From Paraglaciecola sp. L3A3 (GTDB taxonomy: Bacteria; Pseudomonadota; Gammaproteobacteria; Enterobacterales; Alteromonadaceae): 64,000 bases of DNA. Position 1 is the stretch's first letter. Each line of letters opens with the position of its first letter. Position numbers and translations under genes: made by a program. The DNA is taken from positions 1,595,501-1,659,500 of the forward strand of contig NZ_CP047023.1 of the NCBI RefSeq assembly GCF_009796765.1, read 5' to 3'. Of this stretch, positions 10,801 through 19,140 are shown in pieces. The notes below the pieces were generated by a model. It worked only from the letters and a program-made list of their open reading frames with translations, did no database searches and was not told where the DNA came from.

Positions 10801-11346
10801 TAAGGTCGAACATTTAAAGTACTGGGCTTGCGGTTCATAAATAATAAGGTATTTGATGGTTTTGTTTTGCATCAGGTCGACTAGATGTAAGCCTAGGCCA
10901 CAGCCTAGAACCACTAAGCACTCAATTTCATTTGGTGCCGGACCAAATGATGAGTAATTAATATAACCTTGGCTAGCCAGTAAATCTGTCGCATTTTCAC
11001 AGGTATCTTGAATTGTCGACTTAGTATGCTCTGCTGAAAATGGAAAATACGGGGCATGTTGATTGAATGATTGAATTTGCTTTTGTATTTCGTCTTTAGG
11101 GTGAAAACCATAAAGTGTTCTACCCAAACCGTAATCAACTATATTTATTTCCCCAAATTTATTACAAAAAATAGAGTGGTTTTGTAATTCAGAAGAACGA
11201 ATTAATGGCATCAGTGAAGGGATGTTACGGGTAAAACTGTTTAAGTTGTTTTTTTGACATTCTAAAATAGACGCTGCTAATTTTTCGTCTAGTAATTTTT
11301 GTTTATCATCATCTTTTTCAATATGTAGTCGTATATTTTTCAGCAT
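7807..11346 (-). CDS. Large Maf-type (DUF115/MAF_flag10) flagellin glycosyltransferase
   Basis: 1179 residues, much longer than the ~600-700 usual for Maf proteins. The DUF115 core starts near residue 560 with IFIVGNGPSLDSS, followed by CGTALQALHRHGITPDF and YLLGVDLGF, the signature of MptE-like/Maf proteins. Upstream are two related modules: YGFHPK at ~79 with LVVLGCGLGLHL at ~144, and YGEHPK at ~340 with IIMFGIGVGYQI at ~405, each followed by a similar EP..(Y/F)F segment. The tail after ~800 is less conserved and lysine-rich. Maf enzymes glycosylate flagellin Ser/Thr, usually with nonulosonic acids, in the cytosol before export. It lies divergently beside flagellin, which supports this role. 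Confidence 0.85.
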   Translation of the reverse strand: MLKNIRLHIEKDDDKQKLLDEKLAASILECQKNNLNSFTRNIPSLMPLIRSSELQNHSIFCNKFGEINIVDYGLGRTLYGFHPKDEIQKQIQSFNQHAPYFPFSAEHTKSTIQDTCENATDLLASQGYINYSSFGPAPNEIECLVVLGCGLGLHLVDLMQNKTIKYLIIYEPQAQYFKCSTLVTEWNTIFELAKAKGTQLFLQVEKDGRDLVSDLEELKTHTNIEGFYLYKHYNHSVFNSLYQELTAKPWKTLKEQGVSFTLDENYNQYVPVWMPPIDLQNNKDISQNSALFAKNLSALEKYFPDIYKKFKNYQVKTWIPIENQDGEINVIKKDSLNTWYGEHPKADCDANFDNFNEQPNKDGLILGYSGTKLAHYIHFQFVKETEELLAQAENETGALPDNVASIIMFGIGVGYQIEKLLAEHTVEKLFLCEPNTDFFYASLHAIDWQVIFEKIDQSDARIYLNIGDDGTNLFRDLLSQFYSIGPYILSNTYFYQSYYNASLNKAISQLREQLQVVISMGEYFDHAYYGIAHTKEGMRRETPVLSAKPADKLSYTDKEVPIFIVGNGPSLDSSIEAIKEWQGQAIVVSCGTALQALHRHGITPDFHAEIEQNRSTFDWAVLIGDLDYLKNITLLSCNGIHPDTCDLYKDVLVAFKEGESSTVSALNVLGRENYEVLQNAFPTVSNFVCDLISRLGFTTIYLLGVDLGFVNVKHHHSKSSGYYQEDGQETYDYSEKNNTSLVVPGNFRPTVNTKHEFKVSRQVIEQVTAAKPKDQTFYNCSDGAKINGVLPIRPDNLLIVSTKEQKHQTLKLLKTVVFSSKGLDNYLQKFEKMFSQDLLMAELGAFEKLLENEITSKEDVENIINKQKEMLFSSYQKGNSLLFYYLYGTVNYANAVFSKLIYAADNLVTASEMVNQAKEKWLNYMTKIKQVLASNGFDDFDLSSFSLIKREKKILQNNCENCSILIVTDSPIFGEIINFILTNEFSWLKNKNIINPQQFHASLEIPDYAIYSIENPKFPKITGKKNTVIVVKPEQKVPIKYDGVTYLKSILNAEKSIINCPISLARIAILACLSEDNCNVIFPKYNALQSINLKNKFFKEPNLEYVSFNNSLYISLFFKKNNQQSRKIKNNGTRINKIVSPLIVKNLILTLMSETELFVHQQKITNFVNARAQEGKLKL

Positions 11347-11498
11347 GTTTTTATGGACTCTATAAAAGTTAGCAACTAAACGTTAAACAGCGTTTATTAA
11401 TCAATCACTTAGTTGATAATTATTCTACTCGTAGTAAAGCAAAAAACTAGGTATTTGCAGACTATTATTTGTAATAAAGATAATTAAAGTGTCTGTAT

Positions 11499-11515
11499 GG
11501 GGGAATGTATTGCCG
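11499..11515 (+). promoter_or_regulatory. Weak candidate sigma-54 site before flagellin
   Basis: A GG-N10-GC arrangement can be read with GG at 11500-11501 inside a run of five G and GC at 11512-11513 within TTGCC. The -12 half is fair, but the -24 half lacks the usual CA after GG. No sigma-28 site with correct spacing was found in the 260 bases between maf and flagellin. It would give an untranslated leader of about 80 bases. Low confidence. Confidence 0.25.
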
Positions 11516-11606
11516 TTACGTTTAAATAATCATTCCTTTTATAAATTCACATACCTTTTATGTGCTTACTTTTTGTGCAGTAATTTGTTATTGTCTAGGT
11601 AGGTAG

Positions 11607-12422
11607 ATGGGGAAGATTATGATTAAATTTGATAACAATGTAGGTACTTCTTTATTACAGCAAGTACAGAATAAACAAGAATCAATTCTTGAAAAATTGT
11701 CATCTGGAAAACGTGTTAATAGTGCGGCTGATGGTGCAGCTGCGCAACAAATCATCGATCGCTTAACTTCGCAGGTTGAAGGGACTCGTCAGGCTGTTTC
11801 TAATGCTTATGATGGTGTGTCTTTAGCGCAAGTGGCTGAAGGTGGGCTGTCTGGGATTGGTGAAGATGTAAACCGTATTCGTGAATTATCTGTACAAGCG
11901 GGTAATGGTATATTGAGTGATGCTGACAGAAGTGCGATTCAATCTGAAGTCACCCAGCTACAAGAAAATATTTCGCAAACTATTAAAAATACAGAATTTG
12001 GTGGTAAATCATTATTAAGTTCTGATGGTAATATTGATTTTCAAATAGGTGCGAATGCAGGACAAAAAATTGGCGTGCAAACACAAGATGTTGCCGCTGG
12101 CTTAAACGATATTTTAAATGTAGATTTAACTACCGCACAAGGCGCTGAAGATGCATTAGCGGCTGCTGATAGTGCGGTGGAATATGTCGGTAGTGCTCGT
12201 GCTGATTTAGGTGCCACGCAAAATCAATTTGAAAGTGCCGCCAGAAATTTACAACAAACAGATATAAATGTTGCAGCAGCAAGAAGTCGTATTCAAGATA
12301 CAGATTATGCGCAAGCTACATCTGAAAATGTTGCGGCAGGCATTTTAAGTGATGCCAACATTGCAGTACAAAGCATGGCAAACCAGCAGGCAGGGCAGGT
12401 ATTGTCTTTATTAAATGGTTAG
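11607..12422 (+). CDS. fliC: Short flagellin
   Basis: 271 residues. The N-terminal D0/D1 region is recognisable (ILEKLSSGKRVNSAADGAA; GGLSGIGEDVNRIRELSVQAGNG) and the C-terminal D1/D0 helix is typical (AARSRIQDTDYAQATSENV and the ending QVLSLLNG). The middle is only about 60 residues, so there is no D2/D3 outer domain. A second start at ATG 11619, preceded by GGGGAAG, is as plausible as 11607 and would begin MIKFDNN. The subunit is exported by the type III apparatus encoded downstream and is probably glycosylated by the adjacent Maf protein. The usual flaG, fliD and fliS are not between it and flrA. Confidence 0.9.
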   Translation: MGKIMIKFDNNVGTSLLQQVQNKQESILEKLSSGKRVNSAADGAAAQQIIDRLTSQVEGTRQAVSNAYDGVSLAQVAEGGLSGIGEDVNRIRELSVQAGNGILSDADRSAIQSEVTQLQENISQTIKNTEFGGKSLLSSDGNIDFQIGANAGQKIGVQTQDVAAGLNDILNVDLTTAQGAEDALAAADSAVEYVGSARADLGATQNQFESAARNLQQTDINVAAARSRIQDTDYAQATSENVAAGILSDANIAVQSMANQQAGQVLSLLNG

Positions 12423-12443
12423 TTTGAAATTCCTAATCATTTT

Positions 12444-12472
12444 AAAAGAGTAGCCATGCTGCTCTTTTTTTT
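12444..12472 (+). terminator. Rho-independent terminator after flagellin
   Basis: AAAAGAG-T-AGC pairs with GCT-G-CTCTTTT around the three-base spacer CAT and is followed by a run of T. It begins 22 bases after the flagellin stop and separates flagellin from flrA. Confidence 0.85.
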
Positions 12473-12614
12473 GCTTAAATTAAATACGATTATTTTCTCT
12501 GCTACATTTCCGGTAATTAATTTACTTTAAATTTTATTGCTATCCAGCCTTGAATGGTTAAAATCGTATGTAATACAGTTAATTATAATAAAGTTCATAA
12601 AACTGAGGGATAGT

Positions 12615-14045
12615 ATGAGTCAAATTCTGATTATTAGTTCTGATGAAATGAGAGCCAATAATCTAAGTACTATTTTAGCATTTTTGGGGGAAGTTTCTGT
12701 TTCTGTCACATTCGCTGCTGCGATAGACACTTTACAGAATAGAGCCGAAGTAAGCTCAGTGCTAATTGACGCCTCTAATTATGAACTAGCAACCGATATA
12801 AGTGAGAAGTTTCCTCGCCAACCTTTTATTTTTGTGGGCAACTTTGACTCATTTGAAACTAAAGGGAATATTGTTGGTGCTGTCGACGAGCCTGTCACTT
12901 ACCCGATCCTTACGCAAATGTTACACCGCTGCCAAGAATATAAAAGACTGCAGCCCAATACTAAAACCAGTGTTAATAATAAGACACGTTTGTTTCGCAG
13001 CTTGGTTGGTAAGAGTGACGAAATCCAAAGTGTTAGGCATCTAATTGAACAAGTCGCTCCTACTGAAGCGAATGTTTTAGTATTAGGCGAATCTGGAACA
13101 GGTAAAGAAGTGATTGCTCGCAATGTACACTTTTTATCCAATCGTACAGATAGTATCTTTGTTCCTGTTAACTGTGGTGCTATTCCTGGTGAGTTGTTAG
13201 AAAGTGAATTGTTTGGTCATGAAAAAGGCGCTTTTACTGGCGCGATAAGTTCTCGCAAAGGCCGTTTTGAATTAGCTGAAGGCGGTACGCTGTTCTTAGA
13301 TGAAATAGGCGATATGCCTTTACAAATGCAAGTTAAATTGTTGCGTGTATTACAAGAGCGAACCTATGAAAGGGTAGGTGGTACTAAACCTATTAAATGT
13401 GATGTGCGAGTGATTGCTGCCACTCACCGTAATTTAGAAACTATGATTGAAGAGGGGCAATTTAGGGAAGACTTGTATTATCGTCTGAATGTTTTTCCTA
13501 TAGATAGCCCTGCATTACGTGAGCGAAAAGAAGATATTCCCTTATTGTTACAAGAGCTTGTTTCCCGTCTAGAAGGAGATAATGCAAGAATTAAGTTCAC
13601 CGAAAATGCGTTAACTTCTTTAATGGAGCATCAGTGGGCAGGGAATGTTCGTGAGCTTTCAAATTTAGTTGAAAGGTTAATGATTCTATATCCGAATCGT
13701 TTAATCGATCTTACTGATTTACCCAGTAAATATAAACATATTGATGCAGAAACTTATGAACCTGATTATCCTGAAGAACTTTTGGAACGAGAAGCGATTA
13801 ATGCCGCTTTTGGTGCTAGCTCTGAAGAAGATGAAGATGAACTGCAAAGTGAACTGTCTTTATCAACCGAGCTTCCTTCTGATGGCTTAAATTTAAAAGA
13901 ATATATTTCGGAGTTAGAAATTAGTTTAATTAGCCAAGCACTTGAGCAACAAGATTGGGTTGTCGCTAGGGCTGCCGATGCCTTGGGTATGCGTAGAACT
14001 ACATTGGTCGAAAAAATGCGTAAGTACGAAATTAGTAAAGCATAA
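12615..14045 (+). CDS. flrA: FlrA/FleQ, sigma-54 master activator of flagellar genes
   Basis: 476 residues from the ATG at 12615, which has GAGGGA four bases upstream; an in-frame earlier start at 12537 lacks this. The N-terminal ~120 residues match the FleQ receiver-like domain ([14 protein letters not shown]) without an obvious phosphorylation Asp. The AAA+ domain follows with Walker A GESGTGKE, the sigma-54 contact loop GAFTGA, Walker [12 protein letters not shown], and [12 protein letters not shown]; a Fis-type helix-turn-helix closes the protein ([21 protein letters not shown]). It activates early flagellar operons through sigma-54, here presumably the sites before flrB, fliE, fliK and flhA. 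Standing alone after the flagellin terminator, it is probably transcribed by sigma-70. Confidence 0.95.
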   Translation: MSQILIISSDEMRANNLSTILAFLGEVSVSVTFAAAIDTLQNRAEVSSVLIDASNYELATDISEKFPRQPFIFVGNFDSFETKGNIVGAVDEPVTYPILTQMLHRCQEYKRLQPNTKTSVNNKTRLFRSLVGKSDEIQSVRHLIEQVAPTEANVLVLGESGTGKEVIARNVHFLSNRTDSIFVPVNCGAIPGELLESELFGHEKGAFTGAISSRKGRFELAEGGTLFLDEIGDMPLQMQVKLLRVLQERTYERVGGTKPIKCDVRVIAATHRNLETMIEEGQFREDLYYRLNVFPIDSPALRERKEDIPLLLQELVSRLEGDNARIKFTENALTSLMEHQWAGNVRELSNLVERLMILYPNRLIDLTDLPSKYKHIDAETYEPDYPEELLEREAINAAFGASSEEDEDELQSELSLSTELPSDGLNLKEYISELEISLISQALEQQDWVVARAADALGMRRTTLVEKMRKYEISKA

Positions 14046-14211
14046 CCCCCCAATTTTTATCTCCCCTTATCTTTATCTCGCCGATTACCATCGGCTTTAT
14101 CCCCTCCTGTATATATTTTTGTCCCTTGAAAATATTGTAATTGTCATTTCATTGACGTTTGATAATTCTATGAAATTCATGTAATTAATTGAATTATATA
14201 GGTATTTTTAT

Positions 14212-14228
14212 TGGCATGAGATGTGCTT
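14212..14228 (+). promoter_or_regulatory. Sigma-54 promoter of flrBC
   Basis: TGGCATG-N4-GTGCT with GG at 14213-14214 and GC at 14225-14226, exactly ten bases apart. This matches the -24/-12 consensus closely. It lies about 47 bases before the flrB start and fits activation by FlrA. Confidence 0.8.
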
Positions 14229-14274
14229 TAGTCTCCATGTAATTATTCTGTCTAAGTTTTGACACGAGGAATAT

Positions 14275-15465
14275 ATGGGGATACCAAATATGTTAGTTGA
14301 TACAGGTTTACATTCATCTTCGGACTATCGTTGTTCTGGGCTAAATGATCTATTTCAAAATACAAGCTCAGAAGTGGATAATAATGAGTTGGAGTCTCTG
14401 CGTTCACAAGCTAATCGGCTAGAACATTTATTGCAAGTTATGCCCGCAGGTGTAGTCGTGGTGGATGGTAAAGGTGTGGTTAAACAATCAAACGATTTAG
14501 CAAAAGATCTATTAGGTGAACCATTAGAAGGCCAGTTGTGGCGTACTATTATTCTTAGATCCTTTAAACCTCAAGCCGATGATGGTCATGAAGTGTCATT
14601 ACATGATGGGCGTAAAGTTAAATTGTCGATTACCCCATTAATTAAAGAACCAGGTCAACTAATTGTCTTGACTGACTTAACTGAAACTCGTCAATTACAA
14701 CAACGTATTGGTCATCTGCAAAAATTATCTTCTCTAGGGAAAATGGTGGCTTCATTGGCTCATCAAATTCGAACTCCTTTATCAGCAGCTATGCTATATG
14801 CGGCAAACTTATCCAATGGGACATTGAATAAATCCTCGCGAGATAAATTCAGTGATAAATTAATCTCACGTTTACGGGATCTAGAAAGCCAGGTGAATGA
14901 CATGTTGTTGTTTGCTAAAAGTGGCAAAGAGCAAGTTGTCACAGAAATATCCTTACAAAACCTATTGAATGAAGTACAGCAAGGTAGTGATGCCATGGTA
15001 CTCAGACATAAAGCTAAATTAGTACTGTTATTGCCAGATCCTGATGTGGTTATTTTAGGTAATAAAACTGCACTGTGTGGAGCCATACAAAATCTGATCC
15101 ACAACGCCCTAGAAGTTATCCCTGATAATGCTGTTATTACACTAGCTGCAAATTTAGATACTACTAAACCTGATTGGGTAAACTTATCAGTTTCTGATAA
15201 TGGACCTGGTGTGAGTGAAGTGGTTAGGGAGCAAGTGTTTGAACCATTTTATACCACTAAAAGTAACGGTACTGGTTTAGGATTAGCCGTAGTGAAAGGC
15301 GTGGCTCAATCACACCAAGGCAAAGTAAAAGTGTCGAATACTGCTGATGGTGGCGCAAGTTTTACCATTTGTTTACCCACTTTCAATCAACATAATTCTA
15401 GCGAGAAAGATGTTGTCTACGCTAACAATTCTCAAAAATATACAGCCGATGCGGCGAGGAGCTAG
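14275..15465 (+). CDS. flrB: FlrB/FleS, cytosolic sensor histidine kinase
   Basis: 396 residues. A PAS-like domain (VMPAGVVVVDGKGVV, ~residues 58-72) precedes the HisKA H-box SLAHQIRTPLSAA near residue 160, then the HATPase domain with N-box NLIHNALEV, the G1 box VSDNGPGV and G2 box TGLGLAVV. There is no membrane segment, as in FlrB/FleS. It phosphorylates FlrC. The ribosome-binding site is AGGA at 14266-14269. It is followed by flrC with a 3-base gap. Confidence 0.93.
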   Translation: MGIPNMLVDTGLHSSSDYRCSGLNDLFQNTSSEVDNNELESLRSQANRLEHLLQVMPAGVVVVDGKGVVKQSNDLAKDLLGEPLEGQLWRTIILRSFKPQADDGHEVSLHDGRKVKLSITPLIKEPGQLIVLTDLTETRQLQQRIGHLQKLSSLGKMVASLAHQIRTPLSAAMLYAANLSNGTLNKSSRDKFSDKLISRLRDLESQVNDMLLFAKSGKEQVVTEISLQNLLNEVQQGSDAMVLRHKAKLVLLLPDPDVVILGNKTALCGAIQNLIHNALEVIPDNAVITLAANLDTTKPDWVNLSVSDNGPGVSEVVREQVFEPFYTTKSNGTGLGLAVVKGVAQSHQGKVKVSNTADGGASFTICLPTFNQHNSSEKDVVYANNSQKYTADAARS

Positions 15466-15468
15466 AAA

Positions 15469-16815
15469 ATGACTCAAGCCAAAATTTTAATAGTTGAAGA
15501 TGATGCAGGGTTGCGAGAAGCTTTAGTGGATACACTATTGTTGGGCAATTATCATGTAGTAGAAGCTGACAGTGGTGAGCAGGCATTAATTAAACTATCT
15601 GAACAAAATATTGATTTAGTGGTAAGTGATATTCAAATGGGTGGTATGAGTGGTTTATTACTGCTGAAGAATATTAAAACCAAATACCCCAATTTACCAA
15701 TATTGCTCATGACCGCCTATGCCACTATTGACGATGCTGTACAAGCTATGCGAGATGGCGCTACTGATTATTTGTCGAAACCTTTTGCCCCTGAAGTGTT
15801 ATTAAACCTTGTTGGACGTTATGCGCCTGCGCAAAAAGTAGAATCAAGAACGCCAATTGTAGATGATCCTAGTAGTATTCAATTATTAGATTTAGCTAAA
15901 AAAGTAGCTCGCTCTGATGCGTCCGTTATGGTCTTGGGCCCTAGTGGATCTGGTAAAGAAGTGTTAGCTAGATTTATCCATGATCAATCACCCAGAAATG
16001 AAAAACCATTTGTGGCGATAAATTGTGCTGCGATCCCAGAAAATATGCTAGAAGCTACCTTATTTGGTTACGACAAAGGTGCATTTACCGGTGCTTTACA
16101 AGCCTGCCCAGGTAAATTTGAACAAGCTCAAGGTGGCACTATTTTACTGGATGAAATCAGTGAAATGGACCTAAGTTTACAAGCCAAGTTATTACGTGTG
16201 TTACAAGAAAAAGAAGTTGAGCGCTTAGGTAGTCGTAAAACTATTTCTTTAGATGTACGTGTTGTAGCAACCAGTAACCGCAATATTAAACAAACTGTTG
16301 AGGCGGGTGAATTCAGAGAAGATTTATATTATCGCCTAAATGTATTCCCTTTAACTTGGTTACCACTGGATAAACGAGCGGGTGACATAGTTCCTTTAGC
16401 AGAGCATTTAATCGAACGCCATTGCCAAAAACAAGGCAGTGTTATCCCAAAACTGACAGCGGCTGGTCGTAGTAAGTTATTGCAACACAGCTGGCCTGGT
16501 AATGTGCGAGAGTTAGAAAATGTTATTCAGCGAGCGCTTATTTTAGCTGATGGTCAACAAATTGATGCGATTGATTTGATGATCGAACAAGAGGTTTCCT
16601 CATCACCAGCTATAGGTGATTCGCAAATAGTGGAAGAAGATAGCAGTAAACTAGGCTCAGAATTACGTCAGCAAGAACATCAAATTATTCTGGATACTTT
16701 GCAAAGTTGCAAAGGTCGTAGAAAAGATGTTGCTGAGCGTTTAGGTATTAGTCCACGTACTCTAAGATATAAATTAGCAAAAATGCGTGAAGTAGGTATT
16801 GAATTACCTGCCTAA
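15469..16815 (+). CDS. flrC: FlrC/FleR, sigma-54 response regulator
   Basis: 448 residues. Receiver domain 1-120 with acidic pocket (VEDDAG), phospho-Asp in VVSDIQMGG near residue 54 and the conserved Lys in LSKPFAP. The AAA+ domain has Walker A GPSGSGKE, GAFTGA and GGTILLDEISE, and the C-terminal Fis-type HTH reads KDVAERLGISPRTLRYKL. After phosphorylation by FlrB it activates later flagellar genes with sigma-54. It ends the flrBC operon at a strong terminator. Confidence 0.95.
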   Translation: MTQAKILIVEDDAGLREALVDTLLLGNYHVVEADSGEQALIKLSEQNIDLVVSDIQMGGMSGLLLLKNIKTKYPNLPILLMTAYATIDDAVQAMRDGATDYLSKPFAPEVLLNLVGRYAPAQKVESRTPIVDDPSSIQLLDLAKKVARSDASVMVLGPSGSGKEVLARFIHDQSPRNEKPFVAINCAAIPENMLEATLFGYDKGAFTGALQACPGKFEQAQGGTILLDEISEMDLSLQAKLLRVLQEKEVERLGSRKTISLDVRVVATSNRNIKQTVEAGEFREDLYYRLNVFPLTWLPLDKRAGDIVPLAEHLIERHCQKQGSVIPKLTAAGRSKLLQHSWPGNVRELENVIQRALILADGQQIDAIDLMIEQEVSSSPAIGDSQIVEEDSSKLGSELRQQEHQIILDTLQSCKGRRKDVAERLGISPRTLRYKLAKMREVGIELPA

Positions 16816-16859
16816 TGAGTCCATTAATTTTTATATAGCGTCACCATCACTCTCCCTTT

Positions 16860-16886
16860 AGTCGCCAGTTAAGGCGACTTTTTTTA
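16860..16886 (+). terminator. Rho-independent terminator after flrC
   Basis: AGTCGCC and GGCGACT form a perfect 7-bp stem around a six-base loop, followed by seven T. Confidence 0.9.
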
Positions 16887-16996
16887 TCTGCTTTATTGGT
16901 TGTTTGTCAATATTATGACGCTCCATTCTATCTTTTTTGGTTTTTAAGTCATTGATATTTATGGTTTATTTTTATATTTGTCACTTTATGATAATT

Positions 16997-17012
16997 TGGC
17001 ATTTACTTTGCT
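16997..17012 (+). promoter_or_regulatory. Sigma-54 promoter of the fliE operon
   Basis: TGGCAT-N5-TTGCT with GG at 16998-16999 and GC at 17010-17011, ten bases between. Near-perfect -24/-12 element, about 50 bases before fliE. Confidence 0.85.
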
Positions 17013-17062
17013 TTTACTTGTATTAATTCGCAATTTAAAGTTACTAGTTACCGGGGTATGTC

Positions 17063-17389
17063 ATGGATATAAAAGCACAGTCTCTTTACCAAGAAATGCA
17101 AAGTATGGCCGCTCAAAGCAAAATGGATTTTGGGACGCCTGAAGCTATTCAAGGGAATCCTTCCTCGCAAAACTTTGCAGATTTATTAGGTAATGCACTT
17201 GATACCGTAAATAGTATGCAACTTGAAGCAAAAGACAAAGCAATTGCCTTTGAAATGGGTGATAAGAGTTTAAGTTTGGCTGATGTCATGGTTGCTAAAG
17301 AAAAATCAAGCATCGCCTTCGAAGCAACAATACAAGTTAGAAATAAAGTATTGGAAGCTTACAAACAAATCATGAACATGCCGGTTTAG
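17063..17389 (+). CDS. fliE: FliE, hook-basal body adaptor
   Basis: 108 residues, the normal size. The C-terminal half is the FliE helical pair (DVMVAKEKSSIAFEATIQVRN ending in YKQIMNMPV). It joins the MS ring to the rod. First gene of the fliE-J operon; the fliF ribosome-binding site overlaps its stop codon. Confidence 0.95.
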   Translation: MDIKAQSLYQEMQSMAAQSKMDFGTPEAIQGNPSSQNFADLLGNALDTVNSMQLEAKDKAIAFEMGDKSLSLADVMVAKEKSSIAFEATIQVRNKVLEAYKQIMNMPV

Positions 17390-17399
17390 GAGCTAAAAA

Positions 17400-19100
17400 G
17401 TGGCTGAAGCAGCGAGTACAGAGTTAGCTGTATCTGACATGAATACTGATATGTATTCTGACGATTCAACAGCAGAACAAAAACCAGGGTTTATGGACTC
17501 GGTGGGAAATACTGATTTTATTCGTCAGGTGACCTTAGTTGTCGCTTTAGTCATTTGTGTAGCCATTGCCGTATTTATTTTAATGTGGGCGCAGGAGCCT
17601 GATTATCGTCCTTTGGCGACTATGGAAACGCAAGAGTTAATTGAAACTCTTGATTATCTTGATCAAGCGCAAATAGATTATGTACTTGAAGGTAACACAA
17701 TCAAGGTGGCGAGCGATGAATATCAAAACATTAAGTTAGGTTTAGCTAGACAAGGTTTAAACCAAACTGAATCTGCTGGTGCTGATATTATCATGCAAGA
17801 TATGGGGTTTGGGGTCAGCCAGCGAGTTGAAAAAGAACGGTTAAAACATGCTCGAGAGCAACAAGTTGCTAGTACTATTGAAGAAATAAGTGCCATTTCA
17901 AGAGCTAAAGTATTATTAGCTCTACCTAAAGAAAATGTTTTTGCTCGAAGAGAAAAGCAAGCAAGCGCTACTGTGGTTATTACACCTAGACGTGGAGCTA
18001 TCATCACCAGCGAAGAAGTAAATTCAATAATAGATATAGTTGCTTCTGCGGTACAAGGACTTGAACCAGATCGAGTGACTGTTACTAACAGCAATGGACG
18101 TTTATTAAATTCGGGGTCTCAAGGTGCTGAAGCGGCACGTTCGCGTAAAGAATACGAAATAGAGAAAAAACGTGAACAAGAATATATAGAAAAAATTGAC
18201 TCAATTTTGATCCCTGTTTTGGGATTAGGAAAATATACTGCTCAAGCAGATGTCACTATGGATTTCACCTCCGTTGAACAAACCCAGCGTAGCTATAATC
18301 CTGATTTACCTGCAGTCAGAAGCGAAATGACAGTAGAAGATAATAGTATCGGTGGTGTGATAGCAGGGATTCCTGGGGCATTAACTAATCAGCCGCCGCT
18401 TGATTCAAATATTCCTGAAGTGGCAAATAGCAATACGACTCAATCAACACCGGGTCGTAGCCATAAAGAAGAAACTCGAAATTACGAATTAGACACCACT
18501 TTCAGTCATACTAAACAACAAGTTGGTGTGATCCGTCGTTTAAGCGTATCAGTTGGACTAGACTATATTAATTCTGTAGCTGAAGATGGTTCTGTTACCT
18601 CTACGCCAAGAACCCAAGCTGAACTTTTAGATATTCGTCGACTATTACAAGGTGGGATTGGTTTTGATGTGACTCGCGGCGATTCCCTTGAAGTGGTGAG
18701 TATTCCCTTTAGTCGCCTTGATGATGTGGTGGTTGAAGATTTACCATTCTGGGAAGATCCTACCTTTTTACCTATGCTCAAGTTAGGTGGTGGGCTTTTC
18801 ATTATCTCATTATTGATTTTATTTGTTGTCAGACCTATGGTTCGCAAGTTGATTTATCCTGACGAAATAAAAGTTAATGAAGATGATGCAGACGAAGGAT
18901 TAGATTTAGGCGATGAAACTATTAGTTTATTAGCTGAGGAATTTGATGAGTCGCAAGTAGGCTTTGCAGCAGATGGTACTTTTATGTTGCCAGATCTTCA
19001 TAAAGACGAAGATGTATTAAAAGCGGTACGTGCCTTAGTGGCAAATGAACCAGAATTATCATCCCAAGTAGTGAAAAATTGGATGTTGTTAGATGATTAA
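17400..19100 (+). CDS. fliF: FliF, MS-ring protein
   Basis: 566 residues, GTG start 10 bases after fliE with AGGAG overlapping the fliE stop. Two membrane segments (VTLVVALVICVAIAVFILMW near residues 42-61, and IISLLILFVV near 460) flank the large periplasmic ring-building region (VLEGNTIKVA; RAKVLLALPKENVF). The C-terminal tail ends VVKNWMLLDD, the FliG-binding peptide. The acidic stretch after the second membrane segment is usual. Confidence 0.95.
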   Translation: MAEAASTELAVSDMNTDMYSDDSTAEQKPGFMDSVGNTDFIRQVTLVVALVICVAIAVFILMWAQEPDYRPLATMETQELIETLDYLDQAQIDYVLEGNTIKVASDEYQNIKLGLARQGLNQTESAGADIIMQDMGFGVSQRVEKERLKHAREQQVASTIEEISAISRAKVLLALPKENVFARREKQASATVVITPRRGAIITSEEVNSIIDIVASAVQGLEPDRVTVTNSNGRLLNSGSQGAEAARSRKEYEIEKKREQEYIEKIDSILIPVLGLGKYTAQADVTMDFTSVEQTQRSYNPDLPAVRSEMTVEDNSIGGVIAGIPGALTNQPPLDSNIPEVANSNTTQSTPGRSHKEETRNYELDTTFSHTKQQVGVIRRLSVSVGLDYINSVAEDGSVTSTPRTQAELLDIRRLLQGGIGFDVTRGDSLEVVSIPFSRLDDVVVEDLPFWEDPTFLPMLKLGGGLFIISLLILFVVRPMVRKLIYPDEIKVNEDDADEGLDLGDETISLLAEEFDESQVGFAADGTFMLPDLHKDEDVLKAVRALVANEPELSSQVVKNWMLLDD

Positions 19101-19140
19101 TCTAGGTTCAATTTTAAATCAGTGGATTAAGGGCTAAGTT

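Noticed and set aside
11485..11519. Sigma-28 promoter of flagellin (TAAAGTGT ... GCCGTTAC)
   Set aside because: The two halves resemble the consensus but are 8 bases too far apart.
12550..12575. Sigma-70 promoter before flrA (TTGAAT...TAATAC)
   Set aside because: Spacing of 15 bases is too short to support a call.
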